A stretch of 64,000 bases of DNA from VGTK01 sp046327915 (GTDB taxonomy: Bacteria; Desulfobacterota; Binatia; UBA12015). Location: NCBI GenBank assembly GCA_046327915.1, contig JAXLXO010000033.1, positions 1 through 64,000 of the forward strand, read 5' to 3'. Of the stretch, positions 51,602 through 61,478 are shown piece by piece; the first letter of the stretch is position 1, and each line of letters begins with the position of its first letter. A program made the position numbers and the translations under genes. A model generated the notes under the pieces. The model had not been told where the DNA came from and did not search any database. It worked only from the letters and a program-made list of their open reading frames with translations.

Positions 51602-52783
51602 GTGCAGGAAAACCAGATCGATCACGACATCGTCGAGGGCGTGCGGACCTTCGTGCAGAAGGAGGTCATGCCGGTCGCGAGCGAGCTCGAGCACCGCAAC
51701 GAGTACCCGACGGCGCTCGTCGAGCGCATGAAGGAGCTCGGCCTCTTCGGCGCGACCATCCCCGAGGAGTTCGGCGGGCTCGGACTCTCCGTCAGCACCT
51801 ACGCGATGGTCGTCGAGGAGCTGTGCCGCGGCTGGATGAGCCTGTCCGGCATCCTCAACACGCACCTCATGATCGCCTACGTGATCCGCACCTTCGGCAA
51901 CGACGAGCAGCGCAAGCGCTTCCTGCCCGTCATGGCGCGCGGCGAGAAGCGCGCCGCGCTCGGCCTCACCGAGGCGCACGCCGGCAGCGACGCGCAGCGC
52001 ATCCGCACGGTCGCCGTGAAGAAGGGCGACCAGTACGTCGTGAACGGCAGCAAGATGTGGTCGACCAACGCGCGCACCGGCACGATGTTCGGCCTCGTCG
52101 TCAAGACGGACCCGAACGCGAACCCGCCGCACAAGGGCATGACGCTCCTGATCGCGGAGAAGTTCGACGCGGCTGGAAAGCCGATCGCCGGCTGCACCGT
52201 GAGCCGCGACCTGCCGAAGCTCGGCTACAAGGGCGTCGAGTCGTCGGAGGTCGCCTTCGAGGACTTCCCCGTCCCCGCCGAGAACCTCGTCGGCAAGGAG
52301 GGCGAAGGCTTCAAGTACGTCATGGCCGGTCTCGAGGTCGGACGCGTCAACATCGCGGCGCGCGCCGTCGGCGTCGCGCAGGCGGCGCTCGACGCGGCGC
52401 TCAAGTACTCGACCGAGCGCGAGACCTTCGGGCAGCCGATCTGCGAGCATCAGGCGATCCAGCTGAAGCTCGCCGAGATGGCAACCAAGATCGAGGCAGC
52501 GCGGCTGCTCACGCGCAACGCGGCGGCCAAGAAGGACCGCGGCGAGCGCAGCGACGTCGAGGCCGGCATGGCGAAGCTCTTCGCGTCGGAGACCTGTCAG
52601 GAGGTCGCGCTCGAGGCGATGCGCATCCACGGCGGCTACGGCTACAGCCAGGAGTTCGACGTCGAGCGCTACTACCGCGATGCCCCGCTCATGATCATCG
52701 GCGAGGGCACGAACGAGATCCAGCGTCTCGTGATCGCGCGCGGCCTGCTGGCCCGCGCCGGCTACAAGAGCAAGGCGAAGTAG
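51602..52783 (+). CDS. Acyl-CoA dehydrogenase
   Basis: 393 residues. The FAD-binding strands (LTEAHAGSDAQ; WSTNARTG) and the catalytic base segment IIGEGTNEIQRLVIAR are present, with Glu at the GEGTNE position typical of short/medium-chain and short-branched enzymes. It would oxidise an acyl-CoA to the 2-enoyl-CoA, feeding enoyl-CoA hydratases such as the one at 36179-36961. GGAGGAG precedes the GTG. Confidence 0.92.
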   Translation: MQENQIDHDIVEGVRTFVQKEVMPVASELEHRNEYPTALVERMKELGLFGATIPEEFGGLGLSVSTYAMVVEELCRGWMSLSGILNTHLMIAYVIRTFGNDEQRKRFLPVMARGEKRAALGLTEAHAGSDAQRIRTVAVKKGDQYVVNGSKMWSTNARTGTMFGLVVKTDPNANPPHKGMTLLIAEKFDAAGKPIAGCTVSRDLPKLGYKGVESSEVAFEDFPVPAENLVGKEGEGFKYVMAGLEVGRVNIAARAVGVAQAALDAALKYSTERETFGQPICEHQAIQLKLAEMATKIEAARLLTRNAAAKKDRGERSDVEAGMAKLFASETCQEVALEAMRIHGGYGYSQEFDVERYYRDAPLMIIGEGTNEIQRLVIARGLLARAGYKSKAK

Positions 52784-52842
52784 TCGTCGGCGACGGCGTG
52801 CGCGCCGTCACGGAGCCTCTCCGCGGCGCGCACGTCGACGAC
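52783..52842. terminator. Nested hairpins between convergent genes
   Basis: Inner stem GACGGCG/CGCCGTC (52792-52809) with a TGCG loop is nested within GTCGTCG (52783-52789) and CGACGAC (52836-52842). No T-run. Confidence 0.4.
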
Positions 52843-52863
52843 AGCCCTCGCCCGCGTCGCGCC

Positions 52864-54033
52864 TCAGCCGACGCCGACGACGCGGACCATGTCCGCGAGC
52901 ACACGCTCCGCCGCGTAGTGCTCGCGCGCGATGCGCAGCGCCGCGCGCGCGTGTCGCTCGTAGTCGGCCTCGACCGCCTGCACGGCCGCGATCGCCTCGT
53001 CGAGCGTCGAGAACGTGAGCATGCCCTCGCCCGTCGGAATGAACTTGCTGACCGCGGTCTCCTGCGTGATCACCGGACGTCCGGCCGCGAGGTAGCAGAC
53101 GCTGCGATCGCTCGACCATCCCGAGCGCGGACGCACATAGATGTCCTTGGCGACCGTGAACTCGCCGCGCGACGCCTGCACGAAGCGGCGGTAGACGTCG
53201 AGATCGCACGACGCCGCGAGCGGATCGACCGTGCGCCATCCGTTGTCGCGCAGCAGCGACGCCTCCTTCTCGCCCGGCGGCTGGATCGCGACCTCGAACT
53301 CGAGCCCGCAGCGCTTCGCGACGGGAAGGTAGTGCAGGAAGTTGAGGTGCTTCGACCAGCGGTAGGTCTCGCCGCCGAACTCGACGTCCTTGCCCTTGTT
53401 CTCCCACGTCGCGATCGTCGAGTAGGCGCCGCCGTCCGCGGGAAGCGGCGCCTCCCACAGGTCCACGACCACCGGCGGACGCGTCGCGTGCCACGCGTAG
53501 CCGGACAGCGGCACCGGACAGTCCGGGGCGCCGAGGTTCTCACCGTAGGTGAACAGCACGTCGTGCGCGTCGAGCATCGCGCGCACGGCCGCGTCGCCCT
53601 TCGCGGCGCGGAACTGCTCGTACACGGGATCGGTCTCGACGTAGACCATCTTCGCGCCGCCGCTGCGGTGATCGGGCTTCGGCGGGCTCGCGCCGCACAG
53701 GTTCCAGATCGATCCGGCCGTGCGGTAGAGCTCGTGCAGCACGTCCCTGCCGTGCCCGTGGTACGCGTCGGTGCGCTCGTCCCAGTAGATCCAGCGGTCG
53801 CCGAGTCCGATCAGCTCCATGCCGCCGCGCAGGAACGCGACGTTGTACGAGGCGTCGTCGGTGACCGTCATCTCGACCGGGTTGTACGGCGGCGCGCCGG
53901 AGTCCTCGGCGTACCAGACCTCGTAGCCCAGCCGCTCGAGTCCGAGCACGTACTGCAGCGCCTGCCAGCCGACGCCTGCCATCGGGTAGCGGCCCATCAA
54001 TCCCAGAATCAGGATGCGCTTCGGGTCAGCCAA
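52864..54033 (-). CDS. GT-B-like glycosyltransferase, glycan locus
   Basis: 389 residues with an N-terminal nucleotide-fold start (RILILGLMGRYPMAGVGWQALQYV) and a C-terminal half carrying YLAAGRPVITQETAVSKFIP, the donor-binding and Gly-rich loop seen in GT-B glycosyltransferases, then DEAIAAVQAVEADYERHARAA. Sugar and acceptor are unknown. It overlaps the upstream ABC transporter gene by 8 bases. Confidence 0.7.
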   Translation of the reverse strand: MADPKRILILGLMGRYPMAGVGWQALQYVLGLERLGYEVWYAEDSGAPPYNPVEMTVTDDASYNVAFLRGGMELIGLGDRWIYWDERTDAYHGHGRDVLHELYRTAGSIWNLCGASPPKPDHRSGGAKMVYVETDPVYEQFRAAKGDAAVRAMLDAHDVLFTYGENLGAPDCPVPLSGYAWHATRPPVVVDLWEAPLPADGGAYSTIATWENKGKDVEFGGETYRWSKHLNFLHYLPVAKRCGLEFEVAIQPPGEKEASLLRDNGWRTVDPLAASCDLDVYRRFVQASRGEFTVAKDIYVRPRSGWSSDRSVCYLAAGRPVITQETAVSKFIPTGEGMLTFSTLDEAIAAVQAVEADYERHARAALRIAREHYAAERVLADMVRVVGVG

Positions 54034-55822
54034 CGGTCTCCCTCCGCTCGCTCGCGAGGCCGAACTGCGTGCCGTGCAGCCGCGCGAAGTAGCCGCCGCG
54101 CGCGACCAGCTCGTCGTACGTTCCGATCTCCGCGATGCCGCCGTCGCGCAGCACGACGATCCGGCTCGCGCTGCGGATCGTCGACAGCCGGTGCGCGATC
54201 ACGAACGACGTGCGCCCCGCGAGCAGCTTCTCGAGCGACTGCATCAGCAGCGACTCGGTCTCGGCGTCGAGCGCCGAGGTCGGCTCGTCGAGGATCAGCA
54301 CGGGCGCGTCGCGCAGGATCGCGCGCGCGATCGTCAGCCGCTGCCGCTCGCCCTCCGACAGCGTCGCACCGCGCTCGCCGATGTGCGTGTCGAGCCCTTC
54401 CGGAAGACGCGCCAGGAGCGGTCCGAGCTGCGCCGCCTGCGCGGCGGCCTCGATCTCCTGCGGGGTCGCCTCGCGGCGGCCGTACGAGATGTTGTCGCGC
54501 AGCGTGGTCGGGAACACGATCGACGGCTGCAGCACCATCGCGAACTGCTCGCGCAGCGAGCGGACGTTCAGCGTCTTCAGATCCGTGCCGTCGAGCATGA
54601 CCCTGCCCTCGGTCGGGTCGTAGAAGCGCGCCAGCAGGCTGACCAGCGTCGTCTTGCCGGCGCCCGTCGGCCCGACGAGCGCGATCATCTCCCCGGGTGC
54701 CACGTCGAGCGACAGGTCGCGCAGCACCGGCTGTCCGGGCGCGTAGCCGAAGGTCACGCGGTCGATCGTGAACGCGCCGCGCACCTCGCTGCGCTGCAGC
54801 TTTCGCGGACCGTCCGGCACGTCGGGCGCCATCTCGAGGATCTCGTACACGCGCCCGACGCCGACCTTCGCGCCCTGCACGAGCCCGTAGCTGTTGCTGA
54901 TGCTGTTGATCGGCGCGTACAGCGACGCGAGGTAGCTCGAGAAGATCAGCAGGTCGCCGACGCTGAGCTCGCCCGCGAGCACCGACTTGGCGCCGACCCA
55001 GATCACCGCCGCCGTCCCGACCGCGCCGACGACGTTGACCAGCATCGAGTAGCCGGTCTGGAAGGTGTAAAGCTGCAGATTCGCGGAAAGGCTCGCGCGG
55101 CTCACGCCGATGAAGCGCCTGTGCTCCTCCTCCTCCCGCGTGAACGCCTGGATGACCTTGATCGCGGACATCGAGCGCTCGGCCGCGGAGTAGAGCTCGC
55201 TCTCGCGCTCGCGCGCGTGCGTCGCGACGCGCGTGATGCGTGCGCTCATGACGCGGATCACGATCGCGAGCAGCGGACAGACGAGCAGCGCGATCAGCGT
55301 CAGGTACGCGTCGAGCTTCGCCATCACGATCAGCATCCCGACCAGCATCGCCAGCGCCGAGATGGTCGGGAAGAAGCCGTTCATCGTCAGCGTCTGGATC
55401 GCGAACGTGTCCGCGGCGAGCCGGTACATGAGGTCGCCCGCGCTGCGCACGTTGTGGAAGCGCAGCGAGAGACGCTGCAGGTGCTGGTAGAGCTCGCTCC
55501 GGAAGTCGTCGACCATGCGCTGGCCGATGTCGATCGTGACGTAGTTGCTGATCACCTGCAGGAGGCCGATCAGCAGGTAGAGGATCACGAGACCGCCGGC
55601 GGCGAAGCCGAGCAGCGTCGTGTTCGACATCGCCTCGGGGTAGCCCGCGAGGGCCAGCGGCTTGCCGCCGAGGACGTTGTCCACGACGACCTTCAGCGGC
55701 CACGGCTTCGCGACCTCGGCGAGCGAGATCAGGAAGACCAGCCCCATCGCGCCCGCGAGGCGCAGGCGATAGGGACGGAGGTAGGGCGAGATGCGGCGGA
55801 GGTGGGCGAGCAGCTCGCTCAC
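54026..55822 (-). CDS. MsbA-type ABC exporter (permease-ATPase fusion)
   Basis: 598 residues: six transmembrane helices (residues 20-310) followed by an ATPase domain with Walker A GPTGAGKTT, signature LSEGERQRLTIARAI (the first Gly of LSGGQ is Glu), Walker B LILDEPTSALDAE and the H-loop IAHRLSTI. It acts as a homodimer, moving a lipid, glycolipid or glycan across the inner membrane. The surrounding glycosyltransferases suggest a lipid-linked glycan. The GTG start overlaps the upstream fusion-gene stop (GTGA). Confidence 0.9.
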   Translation of the reverse strand: MSELLAHLRRISPYLRPYRLRLAGAMGLVFLISLAEVAKPWPLKVVVDNVLGGKPLALAGYPEAMSNTTLLGFAAGGLVILYLLIGLLQVISNYVTIDIGQRMVDDFRSELYQHLQRLSLRFHNVRSAGDLMYRLAADTFAIQTLTMNGFFPTISALAMLVGMLIVMAKLDAYLTLIALLVCPLLAIVIRVMSARITRVATHARERESELYSAAERSMSAIKVIQAFTREEEEHRRFIGVSRASLSANLQLYTFQTGYSMLVNVVGAVGTAAVIWVGAKSVLAGELSVGDLLIFSSYLASLYAPINSISNSYGLVQGAKVGVGRVYEILEMAPDVPDGPRKLQRSEVRGAFTIDRVTFGYAPGQPVLRDLSLDVAPGEMIALVGPTGAGKTTLVSLLARFYDPTEGRVMLDGTDLKTLNVRSLREQFAMVLQPSIVFPTTLRDNISYGRREATPQEIEAAAQAAQLGPLLARLPEGLDTHIGERGATLSEGERQRLTIARAILRDAPVLILDEPTSALDAETESLLMQSLEKLLAGRTSFVIAHRLSTIRSASRIVVLRDGGIAEIGTYDELVARGGYFARLHGTQFGLASERRETVG

Positions 55823-58395
55823 GCCTTGCGCCCGCGTCCGTTCCCGACCGGCGTCAGCTCGAGGCGGCTCGCCACCGCACCGAAGACCCGCAGCAGCACG
55901 CGGCCGAGGCGGAAGTTCTGGTAGGCGATCATGCCGACGTCGAGCAGCGCGAGGATCGCGCCCATGCGCGTGAGGTCGGGGTTGTCGACCGCGACGCCGA
56001 GCACCACCACGGCGACGCAGGCGAGAAAGGCCCAGAGTCCCGTCTGCGCCGTGTGGAGCGAGGTCCGCACGCGCAGCAGGCGCTTCATTCCGGTGTGGTT
56101 CTCGACGGCCACCTCGATCCGCGCGGAGGTCCAGAAGCCGCGCGACACCTCGATGTCCCAGTCGTTCCAGCCCGAGTCGATCGACAGCCGGTACTTGCGG
56201 ATGGCGAGAAACGACATCAGCTCGTGCAGGAGCTGGCTCTTCTCCTGCCCGCTCTCGCCCCACAGCGACAGCTCGAAGCTGCGCTTCAGCCACGAGACCT
56301 CGTTCGCGCGCAGACGCTTCTGCTCCAGCGGCTCTGCGTCGCGCGTGCCGCGCAGGCGCCAGAGGTAGCGCTCGAAGCTGCGCAGGAGCGGCCCGAGGTA
56401 GAGCAGCGCCATCACCAGCAGGCGCGCGCGCAGTCCGCTGAAGCGCGGGTCGAGCTTGGCGCGCGCCGCGGTGTTCGCCGCCGACGCAGCCGAGATCGCG
56501 AACGGGATCGACGACACGACGACGTACTCGCCCGACAGGAGCGCCGTCAGCAGCAGCACCGCCGCGACGAAGTTCCACTCGAGCGTGAACGGCAGGTACG
56601 TGAAGAACGACGCAGGCCGCTCGTAGAGTGTCTGGAACAGGCCCTCGCCGAACGCGCCGTAGTAGATCACCGGACGGCGCGAGAAGAACGACGTCGTGAG
56701 GTCGCCGTAGATGCGGCCGAGCCAGCGCGACTGTCCGAGCAGGTTGAAGTGCAGCGGGTGCTTGAAGAACAGCAGCGCCTCGGCCTTGCCGTAGCCCATC
56801 TGCTGCTTCAGGTACGCGCGCACCGTGTTGCGGCGGAAGTGCCACACCATCGCGGCCGGGCTGAAGCCGATCGTGTAGCCGGCGTTCTGCAGGCGCCAGC
56901 ACAGGTCGACGTCGTCGCCGGCCGCGGTGTACGCGACGTCGAAGCCGTGGATCTCCTCGAGCTTCGACTTGAGAAAGGCCATGTTGCAGCCCGGGATGTG
57001 CTCCGCGACGTCGTCGTTCACCAGCACGTGCGTCGGACCGCCGGGCGATACCGCGACGGCGGACGGAACCAGCGTGTCCTCGGGCGGCGGGAAGTTCGGT
57101 CCGCCGACCGCGACGAAGCCGTCCTTGAACTTGTATGCGAGGTACGTGAGCCAGTCGGGATCGACCACGCAGTCGGAGTCCGTGTAGGCGACGATCTCGC
57201 CCCTGGCGGCCTCGATGCCGACGTTGCGCGCGGCCGAGAGCCCCATGTTGGGCTGGTCGATGACGCGGATGCGTCCGCCTTCGTAGCGGTGCGAGATCTC
57301 GCCGGTCGTGTCGGTCGAGCCGTCGTTGACGACGATGACCTCGTAGTTCGGGTACGGGCAGTCGACCAGCGACTGCAGGCACGGCTCCATCGTGCGCTCG
57401 GCGTTGTAGGCGCACACCACCACCGAGATCATCGGCGGATCCGGCGGCAGCGGCGGCAACGGCGCGCCGAAGGTCTTCTGCACCGCGTGGTACGACGGCT
57501 TCGGACGCCTTTCGAGGTCCACCAGCCCGAAGGCCCAGTCCTCGACCTGGAAGCCGCCGCCCGTCTGCCACGACAGGGCGAACCAGTCGTCGGTCCACGC
57601 GAAGACGGACACGCCGGCGACGCCGAGCTCGAACGCGGCGCGCACCTGCCAGCCGAGCGTCTCCGCCTGGTGCTCGGCGCCCTCGCGGATCGAGTCCATG
57701 CCGAACTCGGAGAGGAACAGCGGACGATCCTCGGCGAGGTTCTGGAGCCGCATCAAGTAGCGACGGAAGTCCGCCTCGCGGTGCAGGTAGACGTTGAACG
57801 AGAGGAAATCGAGGAAGTCGAGGTCGAGGTACTCGGTCGGCGGGTAGTTCGCGTAGCTGACCAGCGTCTCGGGAGCCTGCTCCTTCGCCGCGTCGTGGAG
57901 CGAGCGCAGGAACTTCTGCACCGCCTCGGGCCCGTGCCAGCGCACGATGTCCGGCGGCGTCTCGTTGCCGACGAAGATCGCGAGCACCGCCGGGTGATTG
58001 CCGATCGCACGCGCGGCGTCACCGATGCGCTTGCGGCTGTCCTTGACGATCACCGGGTCGTCGAGGAAGCACACCTGCTGCGCCCAGGGCACGCCGACGA
58101 TCGCGCGCAGACCGTGTTCGGCGGCGAGATCGAGCAGCCAGGTCGGCGGCGGCGTGAACGTGCGAAAGGTGTTCGCACCCATCGCGCGCATGAGCTCGAA
58201 GTCGCGCCGGGCGCGCTCCAGCGGCGGGAACGGCGCGCCGTCCGCACCGGGCCTGAACGGACCGTACGAGACGGCCTTCACGTAGAGCTTCTCGTCGCCG
58301 GCGTAGAAGAACTTTCCGGACACGCGCACGCGCGGCAGCGTGGCTGCGGCAGCGGCGGATCTCGCGCCGGAGACGACCTGAGCGACGGCGCTCAC
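55819..58395 (-). CDS. Glycosidase-glycosyltransferase fusion with C-terminal membrane region
   Basis: 858 residues in three parts. Residues 25-310 resemble a GH2/GH5-type TIM barrel with a GNETP acid/base Glu (near 142) and nucleophile Glu in FLSEFG (near 232). Residues 320-620 are a family 2 glycosyltransferase: SVVVCAYNAERT, VNDGSTD, DSDCVVDPDW (DxD), GDDVDLCWRLQ. Later segments have several transmembrane helices (about 610-690 and 790-840). Both domains are on one chain, so a polysaccharide could be made and trimmed or ordered at the same site. GTG at 58395 has no obvious Shine-Dalgarno sequence. Confidence 0.8.
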   Translation of the reverse strand: MSAVAQVVSGARSAAAAATLPRVRVSGKFFYAGDEKLYVKAVSYGPFRPGADGAPFPPLERARRDFELMRAMGANTFRTFTPPPTWLLDLAAEHGLRAIVGVPWAQQVCFLDDPVIVKDSRKRIGDAARAIGNHPAVLAIFVGNETPPDIVRWHGPEAVQKFLRSLHDAAKEQAPETLVSYANYPPTEYLDLDFLDFLSFNVYLHREADFRRYLMRLQNLAEDRPLFLSEFGMDSIREGAEHQAETLGWQVRAAFELGVAGVSVFAWTDDWFALSWQTGGGFQVEDWAFGLVDLERRPKPSYHAVQKTFGAPLPPLPPDPPMISVVVCAYNAERTMEPCLQSLVDCPYPNYEVIVVNDGSTDTTGEISHRYEGGRIRVIDQPNMGLSAARNVGIEAARGEIVAYTDSDCVVDPDWLTYLAYKFKDGFVAVGGPNFPPPEDTLVPSAVAVSPGGPTHVLVNDDVAEHIPGCNMAFLKSKLEEIHGFDVAYTAAGDDVDLCWRLQNAGYTIGFSPAAMVWHFRRNTVRAYLKQQMGYGKAEALLFFKHPLHFNLLGQSRWLGRIYGDLTTSFFSRRPVIYYGAFGEGLFQTLYERPASFFTYLPFTLEWNFVAAVLLLTALLSGEYVVVSSIPFAISAASAANTAARAKLDPRFSGLRARLLVMALLYLGPLLRSFERYLWRLRGTRDAEPLEQKRLRANEVSWLKRSFELSLWGESGQEKSQLLHELMSFLAIRKYRLSIDSGWNDWDIEVSRGFWTSARIEVAVENHTGMKRLLRVRTSLHTAQTGLWAFLACVAVVVLGVAVDNPDLTRMGAILALLDVGMIAYQNFRLGRVLLRVFGAVASRLELTPVGNGRGRKA

Positions 58396-58526
58396 CGCGG
58401 GTCCCCGGCGTGCGGGATGGCGCTCATCGCGGGCCCGCGGGCCGCTCTCGGCGCGTCATGCATGGTCTCGCTCCCGTAGCGGTCGCACCGGCACGGGAGC
58501 AAGCCGCATGCGGTCGGCTCGCTTGC

Positions 58527-59603
58527 ATGGCGTCGCACCGCGATGTCAGGATGACGGGCTCGATGGCGCCGACACCGCACCGCTCCGAGGCGAGCCCCGC
58601 CGCCGACGGCGCCTCGTCCGCCGCGCCGCGCGACGCGCTCGCGCTCGCGCCGGGTTCGGTGTCGATCGTCGTGCCGGTGCACAACAGCGCGACCATCCTG
58701 CCCCGCCTCGTCGAGCGCCTCGAGCCCGTGCTGCGCGGACTCGGCGCACCGTACGAGCTGATCCTGGTGAACGACGGCAGCCGGGACGCGAGCTGGAGCG
58801 TCGTCGAGGAGCAGGCGCGGCGCCACTCGTGGATCCGCGGCATCGACCTGATGCGCAACTACGGACAGCACAACGCGCTGCTGTGCGGGATCCGGGCGGC
58901 GCGCCACGCCATCGTCGTGACGATCGACGACGACCTGCAGCATCCGCCCGAGGAGATCCCGGCGCTGCTCGCGGAGCTCGCGCGCGGCAACGACGTGGTC
59001 TACGGCGCTCCGGCCGAGGAGCAGCACGGCTTCCTGCGCGACGTCGCCTCGCGCGTCACCAAGATCGCGCTGTCGCAGGCGATGGGGGCGCCGATCGCGC
59101 GCAACGTCAGCGCGTTCCGTGCGCTGCGCACGCCGCTGCGCGACGCCTTCGCCGGCTACGACGGCTACTACGTGTCGATCGACGTCCTGCTCACGTGGGG
59201 CACGACGCGCTTCGCGGCGATCCCCGTCCGGCACGCGCCGCGCCTCGAGGGCGTATCGAACTACACGGTCCGGAAGCTCGTCAATCACGCGATGAACATG
59301 ATGACCGGCTTCAGCACCTTCCCGCTGCAGATCGCGAGCCTGGTCGGCTTCGGCTTCACGCTGTTCGGCTTCGCGGTCCTGGCCTGGGTGCTGGGACGCT
59401 GGGTGCTCCAGGGCAGCGTCGTACCCGGCTTCCCGTTCCTCGCGTCGGTGATCGCGATCTTCTCCGGCGCGCAGCTGTTCGCGCTCGGCATCATCGGCGA
59501 GTACCTCGCCCGCGTGCACTTCCGGACGATGAACCGCCCGCCCTACTCCGTGCGCGCGCTCAGCGATCCGCCGGCGTCAACCACAGGTGGTAGAACAGCT
59601 TGA
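58527..59603 (+). CDS. Polyprenyl-phosphate glycosyltransferase (GT2, ArnC/DPM-like)
   Basis: About 358 residues. GT2 domain: SIVVPVHNSATI, VNDGSRDASW, DDDLQHPPEEIP (DxD), and a RNVSAFRAL-like conserved Arg region. Two C-terminal transmembrane helices (near 275-295 and 310-330) match ArnC/GtrB-type enzymes that load a sugar on undecaprenyl phosphate. ATG at 58527, 58551 and 58563 are possible starts. It is divergent from the fusion gene and its 3' end overlaps the convergent acetyltransferase gene by 44 bases. Confidence 0.8.
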   Translation: MASHRDVRMTGSMAPTPHRSEASPAADGASSAAPRDALALAPGSVSIVVPVHNSATILPRLVERLEPVLRGLGAPYELILVNDGSRDASWSVVEEQARRHSWIRGIDLMRNYGQHNALLCGIRAARHAIVVTIDDDLQHPPEEIPALLAELARGNDVVYGAPAEEQHGFLRDVASRVTKIALSQAMGAPIARNVSAFRALRTPLRDAFAGYDGYYVSIDVLLTWGTTRFAAIPVRHAPRLEGVSNYTVRKLVNHAMNMMTGFSTFPLQIASLVGFGFTLFGFAVLAWVLGRWVLQGSVVPGFPFLASVIAIFSGAQLFALGIIGEYLARVHFRTMNRPPYSVRALSDPPASTTGGRTA

Positions 59604-60312
59604 CCTCGGTCGTGAGAAAGCCGAGCTGCTGGTAGAGGCGCTGCGCGGGAACGTTCCGTCCCTGCGTCACGACCTGGAGCCGCTTCGCACCGCGCTCCCG
59701 CGCCCACGCGATGCCGGCCGAGATCAGCCCGCGCCCGACCTTGCGCTGCCGCTGCGCGCTCGCGACCCCGACCAGCTGCAGGTCGCAGAGCTCGCCGTGC
59801 ATCTTCGGACAGACGAAGCCCAGCACCTCGCCCTCGCGCCCGTGCGCCACCAGCACCGCGTCGACGTAGCCATTCCAGCCGTTCTGGATCCAGGTCCGGT
59901 AGAGACGCTCGGTCTCCTCGGGGCGGAAGCGCGGGTCCGCGCTGTAGCGGCTCGCACGCGCGACGTCGGTCGCGATGGCCTCGAGTCGCGGCAGGTCGTC
60001 CTCGCGTCCGGGGCCGATGCGGAAATCCGCGTCGGCGGCGGGCGGCGGCGGTGCCGGGTCCGCAGGACGCTCGAGCACCACCCGCACGTCGACGAGGTGG
60101 CAACCGATGCGCTCGGCGGCCACGACCGTCTCGAAGTCCTCGGCCGCCGCCGCGAGGTAGACGCAGGCGAGACCGGCCGCACGCGCGTCGTACACGAGGC
60201 GATCTGCGAGGCCCGCGTCGAGGCGGCCGACCCGGGCGCGGCCGATCTCGCGGCCGAAGAACTCCGAGTCCCAGTCCAGACGCTCGACCAGCGGCGTCGA
60301 CGACGTCACCAT
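59560..60312 (-). CDS. wecD: WecD-like dTDP-fucosamine acetyltransferase
   Basis: 250 residues ending in a GNAT domain: LVGVASAQRQRKVGRGLISAGIAWARERGAKRL and NVPAQRLYQQLGF are acetyl-CoA-binding. The N-terminal 100 residues match the extra domain of WecD-type acetyltransferases. Directly following a WecE-like gene (7-base overlap), it would acetylate dTDP-4-amino-4,6-dideoxygalactose to give dTDP-Fuc4NAc. The substrate comes from gene context and family likeness, not from a proven assay. Confidence 0.8.
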   Translation of the reverse strand: MVTSSTPLVERLDWDSEFFGREIGRARVGRLDAGLADRLVYDARAAGLACVYLAAAAEDFETVVAAERIGCHLVDVRVVLERPADPAPPPPAADADFRIGPGREDDLPRLEAIATDVARASRYSADPRFRPEETERLYRTWIQNGWNGYVDAVLVAHGREGEVLGFVCPKMHGELCDLQLVGVASAQRQRKVGRGLISAGIAWARERGAKRLQVVTQGRNVPAQRLYQQLGFLTTEVKLFYHLWLTPADR

Positions 60313-61478
60313 CCCGCGAACTCCTGCAGCGCCTCGATCACTTCGTCCTGCTCCCGGTCGTCGAGACCGACATACAGAGGCAGGCGGAGCAAGCGGTCGC
60401 TCACGTCCTCGGCGACCGGACAGTCGCCGGGACGACCGCCCAGCTTGACGCCCATGCGCGACGAGTGCAGCGGCAGGTAGTGGAACACGGCCAGGATGCC
60501 ACGCGCCTTCAGGTGCGCCACGAGGCGCGCGCGCACCGGCTCCGACGGCAGCAGCAGGTAGTACATGTGGTACGCCTGCTCGCAGTCGTCGGGAACGATC
60601 GGACGCCGCACGTCGTGTGCGTCCGCCCACGATGCGAGCGTGGCGTCGTAGCGCTGCCAGAGGTGCGCACGGCGCTGCTGGATCGCGGGCCACTCGATCA
60701 GCTGCCCGAAGAGAAAGGCCGCGAGCACGTCCGACATGAGATAGCTCGAACCCAGATCGACCCAGCCGTAGCGGTCGACCTCGCCGCGGAAGAAGCGGCT
60801 GCGGTCGGTGCCCTTCTCGCGCAGGATCTCGGCGCGCTCGACCCAGCGCTCGTCGTTGACCAGCAGCGCGCCGCCCTCGCCGCAGGTCACGTTCTTGGTC
60901 TCGTGAAAGCTCTGCGTCGCGAGCGTGCCGAAGGTTCCGAGCCACTGTCCGCGGTACTTCCCGAAGAGCCCGTGCGCGTTGTCCTCGACCACCGCCGCGC
61001 CGCACGCGCGCGCGATCTCGAGGATCGGCTCCATCGCGCAGCCGACGCCTGCGTAGTGGACCGGGACGATCGCCCGCGTGCGCGGTCCGACGACCTGCTC
61101 GAGCCTGGTCTCGTCGAGGTTCAGCGTGTCCGGCCGCACGTCGACGAAGCGCGGCGTCGCACCACGCAGCACGAACGCGTTGATTGTCGACACGAAGGTG
61201 AACGACGGCACGACGACCTCGTCGCCGGGGCCGATCTCGAGCAGCAGCGCCGCGAGCTCGAGCGCGTGCGTGCACGACGTGGTCAGCAGCGCCCGGCGCA
61301 CGCCGAGCGTCGTCTCGAGCAGGTCGTGGCAGCGGCGCGTGAACGTCTGGTCGCCGGCGATCTGTCCGATGCGCATCGCCTGCGCGATGTACTCGAGCTC
61401 GCGCCCGACGAGCGTCGAGCGGTTGAACGGGATGCGGTAACCGCCCGACGGCCCGCGGCGCAGCGGATCCGCGTTCAC
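60306..61478 (-). CDS. wecE: dTDP-4-amino-4,6-dideoxygalactose transaminase
   Basis: 390 residues, PLP-dependent DegT/DnrJ/EryC1 fold. The Schiff-base Lys is in SFHETKNVTCGEGG (near residue 195), a motif form typical of WecE, with VVEDNAHGLFG before it. It aminates dTDP-4-keto-6-deoxyglucose with glutamate. GGAGG lies 8 bases before the GTG, and the GTG overlaps the upstream membrane gene's stop (GTGA). The rmlA/rmlB genes supplying dTDP-sugar are not in the window. Confidence 0.88.
   Translation of the reverse strand: MNADPLRRGPSGGYRIPFNRSTLVGRELEYIAQAMRIGQIAGDQTFTRRCHDLLETTLGVRRALLTTSCTHALELAALLLEIGPGDEVVVPSFTFVSTINAFVLRGATPRFVDVRPDTLNLDETRLEQVVGPRTRAIVPVHYAGVGCAMEPILEIARACGAAVVEDNAHGLFGKYRGQWLGTFGTLATQSFHETKNVTCGEGGALLVNDERWVERAEILREKGTDRSRFFRGEVDRYGWVDLGSSYLMSDVLAAFLFGQLIEWPAIQQRRAHLWQRYDATLASWADAHDVRRPIVPDDCEQAYHMYYLLLPSEPVRARLVAHLKARGILAVFHYLPLHSSRMGVKLGGRPGDCPVAEDVSDRLLRLPLYVGLDDREQDEVIEALQEFAGW

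Noticed and set aside
51181..54600. A very long open frame of over 1,100 codons on the plus strand, antisense to RNase HII and the glycosyltransferase and out of frame with the acyl-CoA dehydrogenase
   Set aside because: The chain is Arg/Ala/Pro-rich with no recognisable domain, and the frames opposite or beside it carry clear enzyme motifs. Long antisense frames are expected at this GC content.
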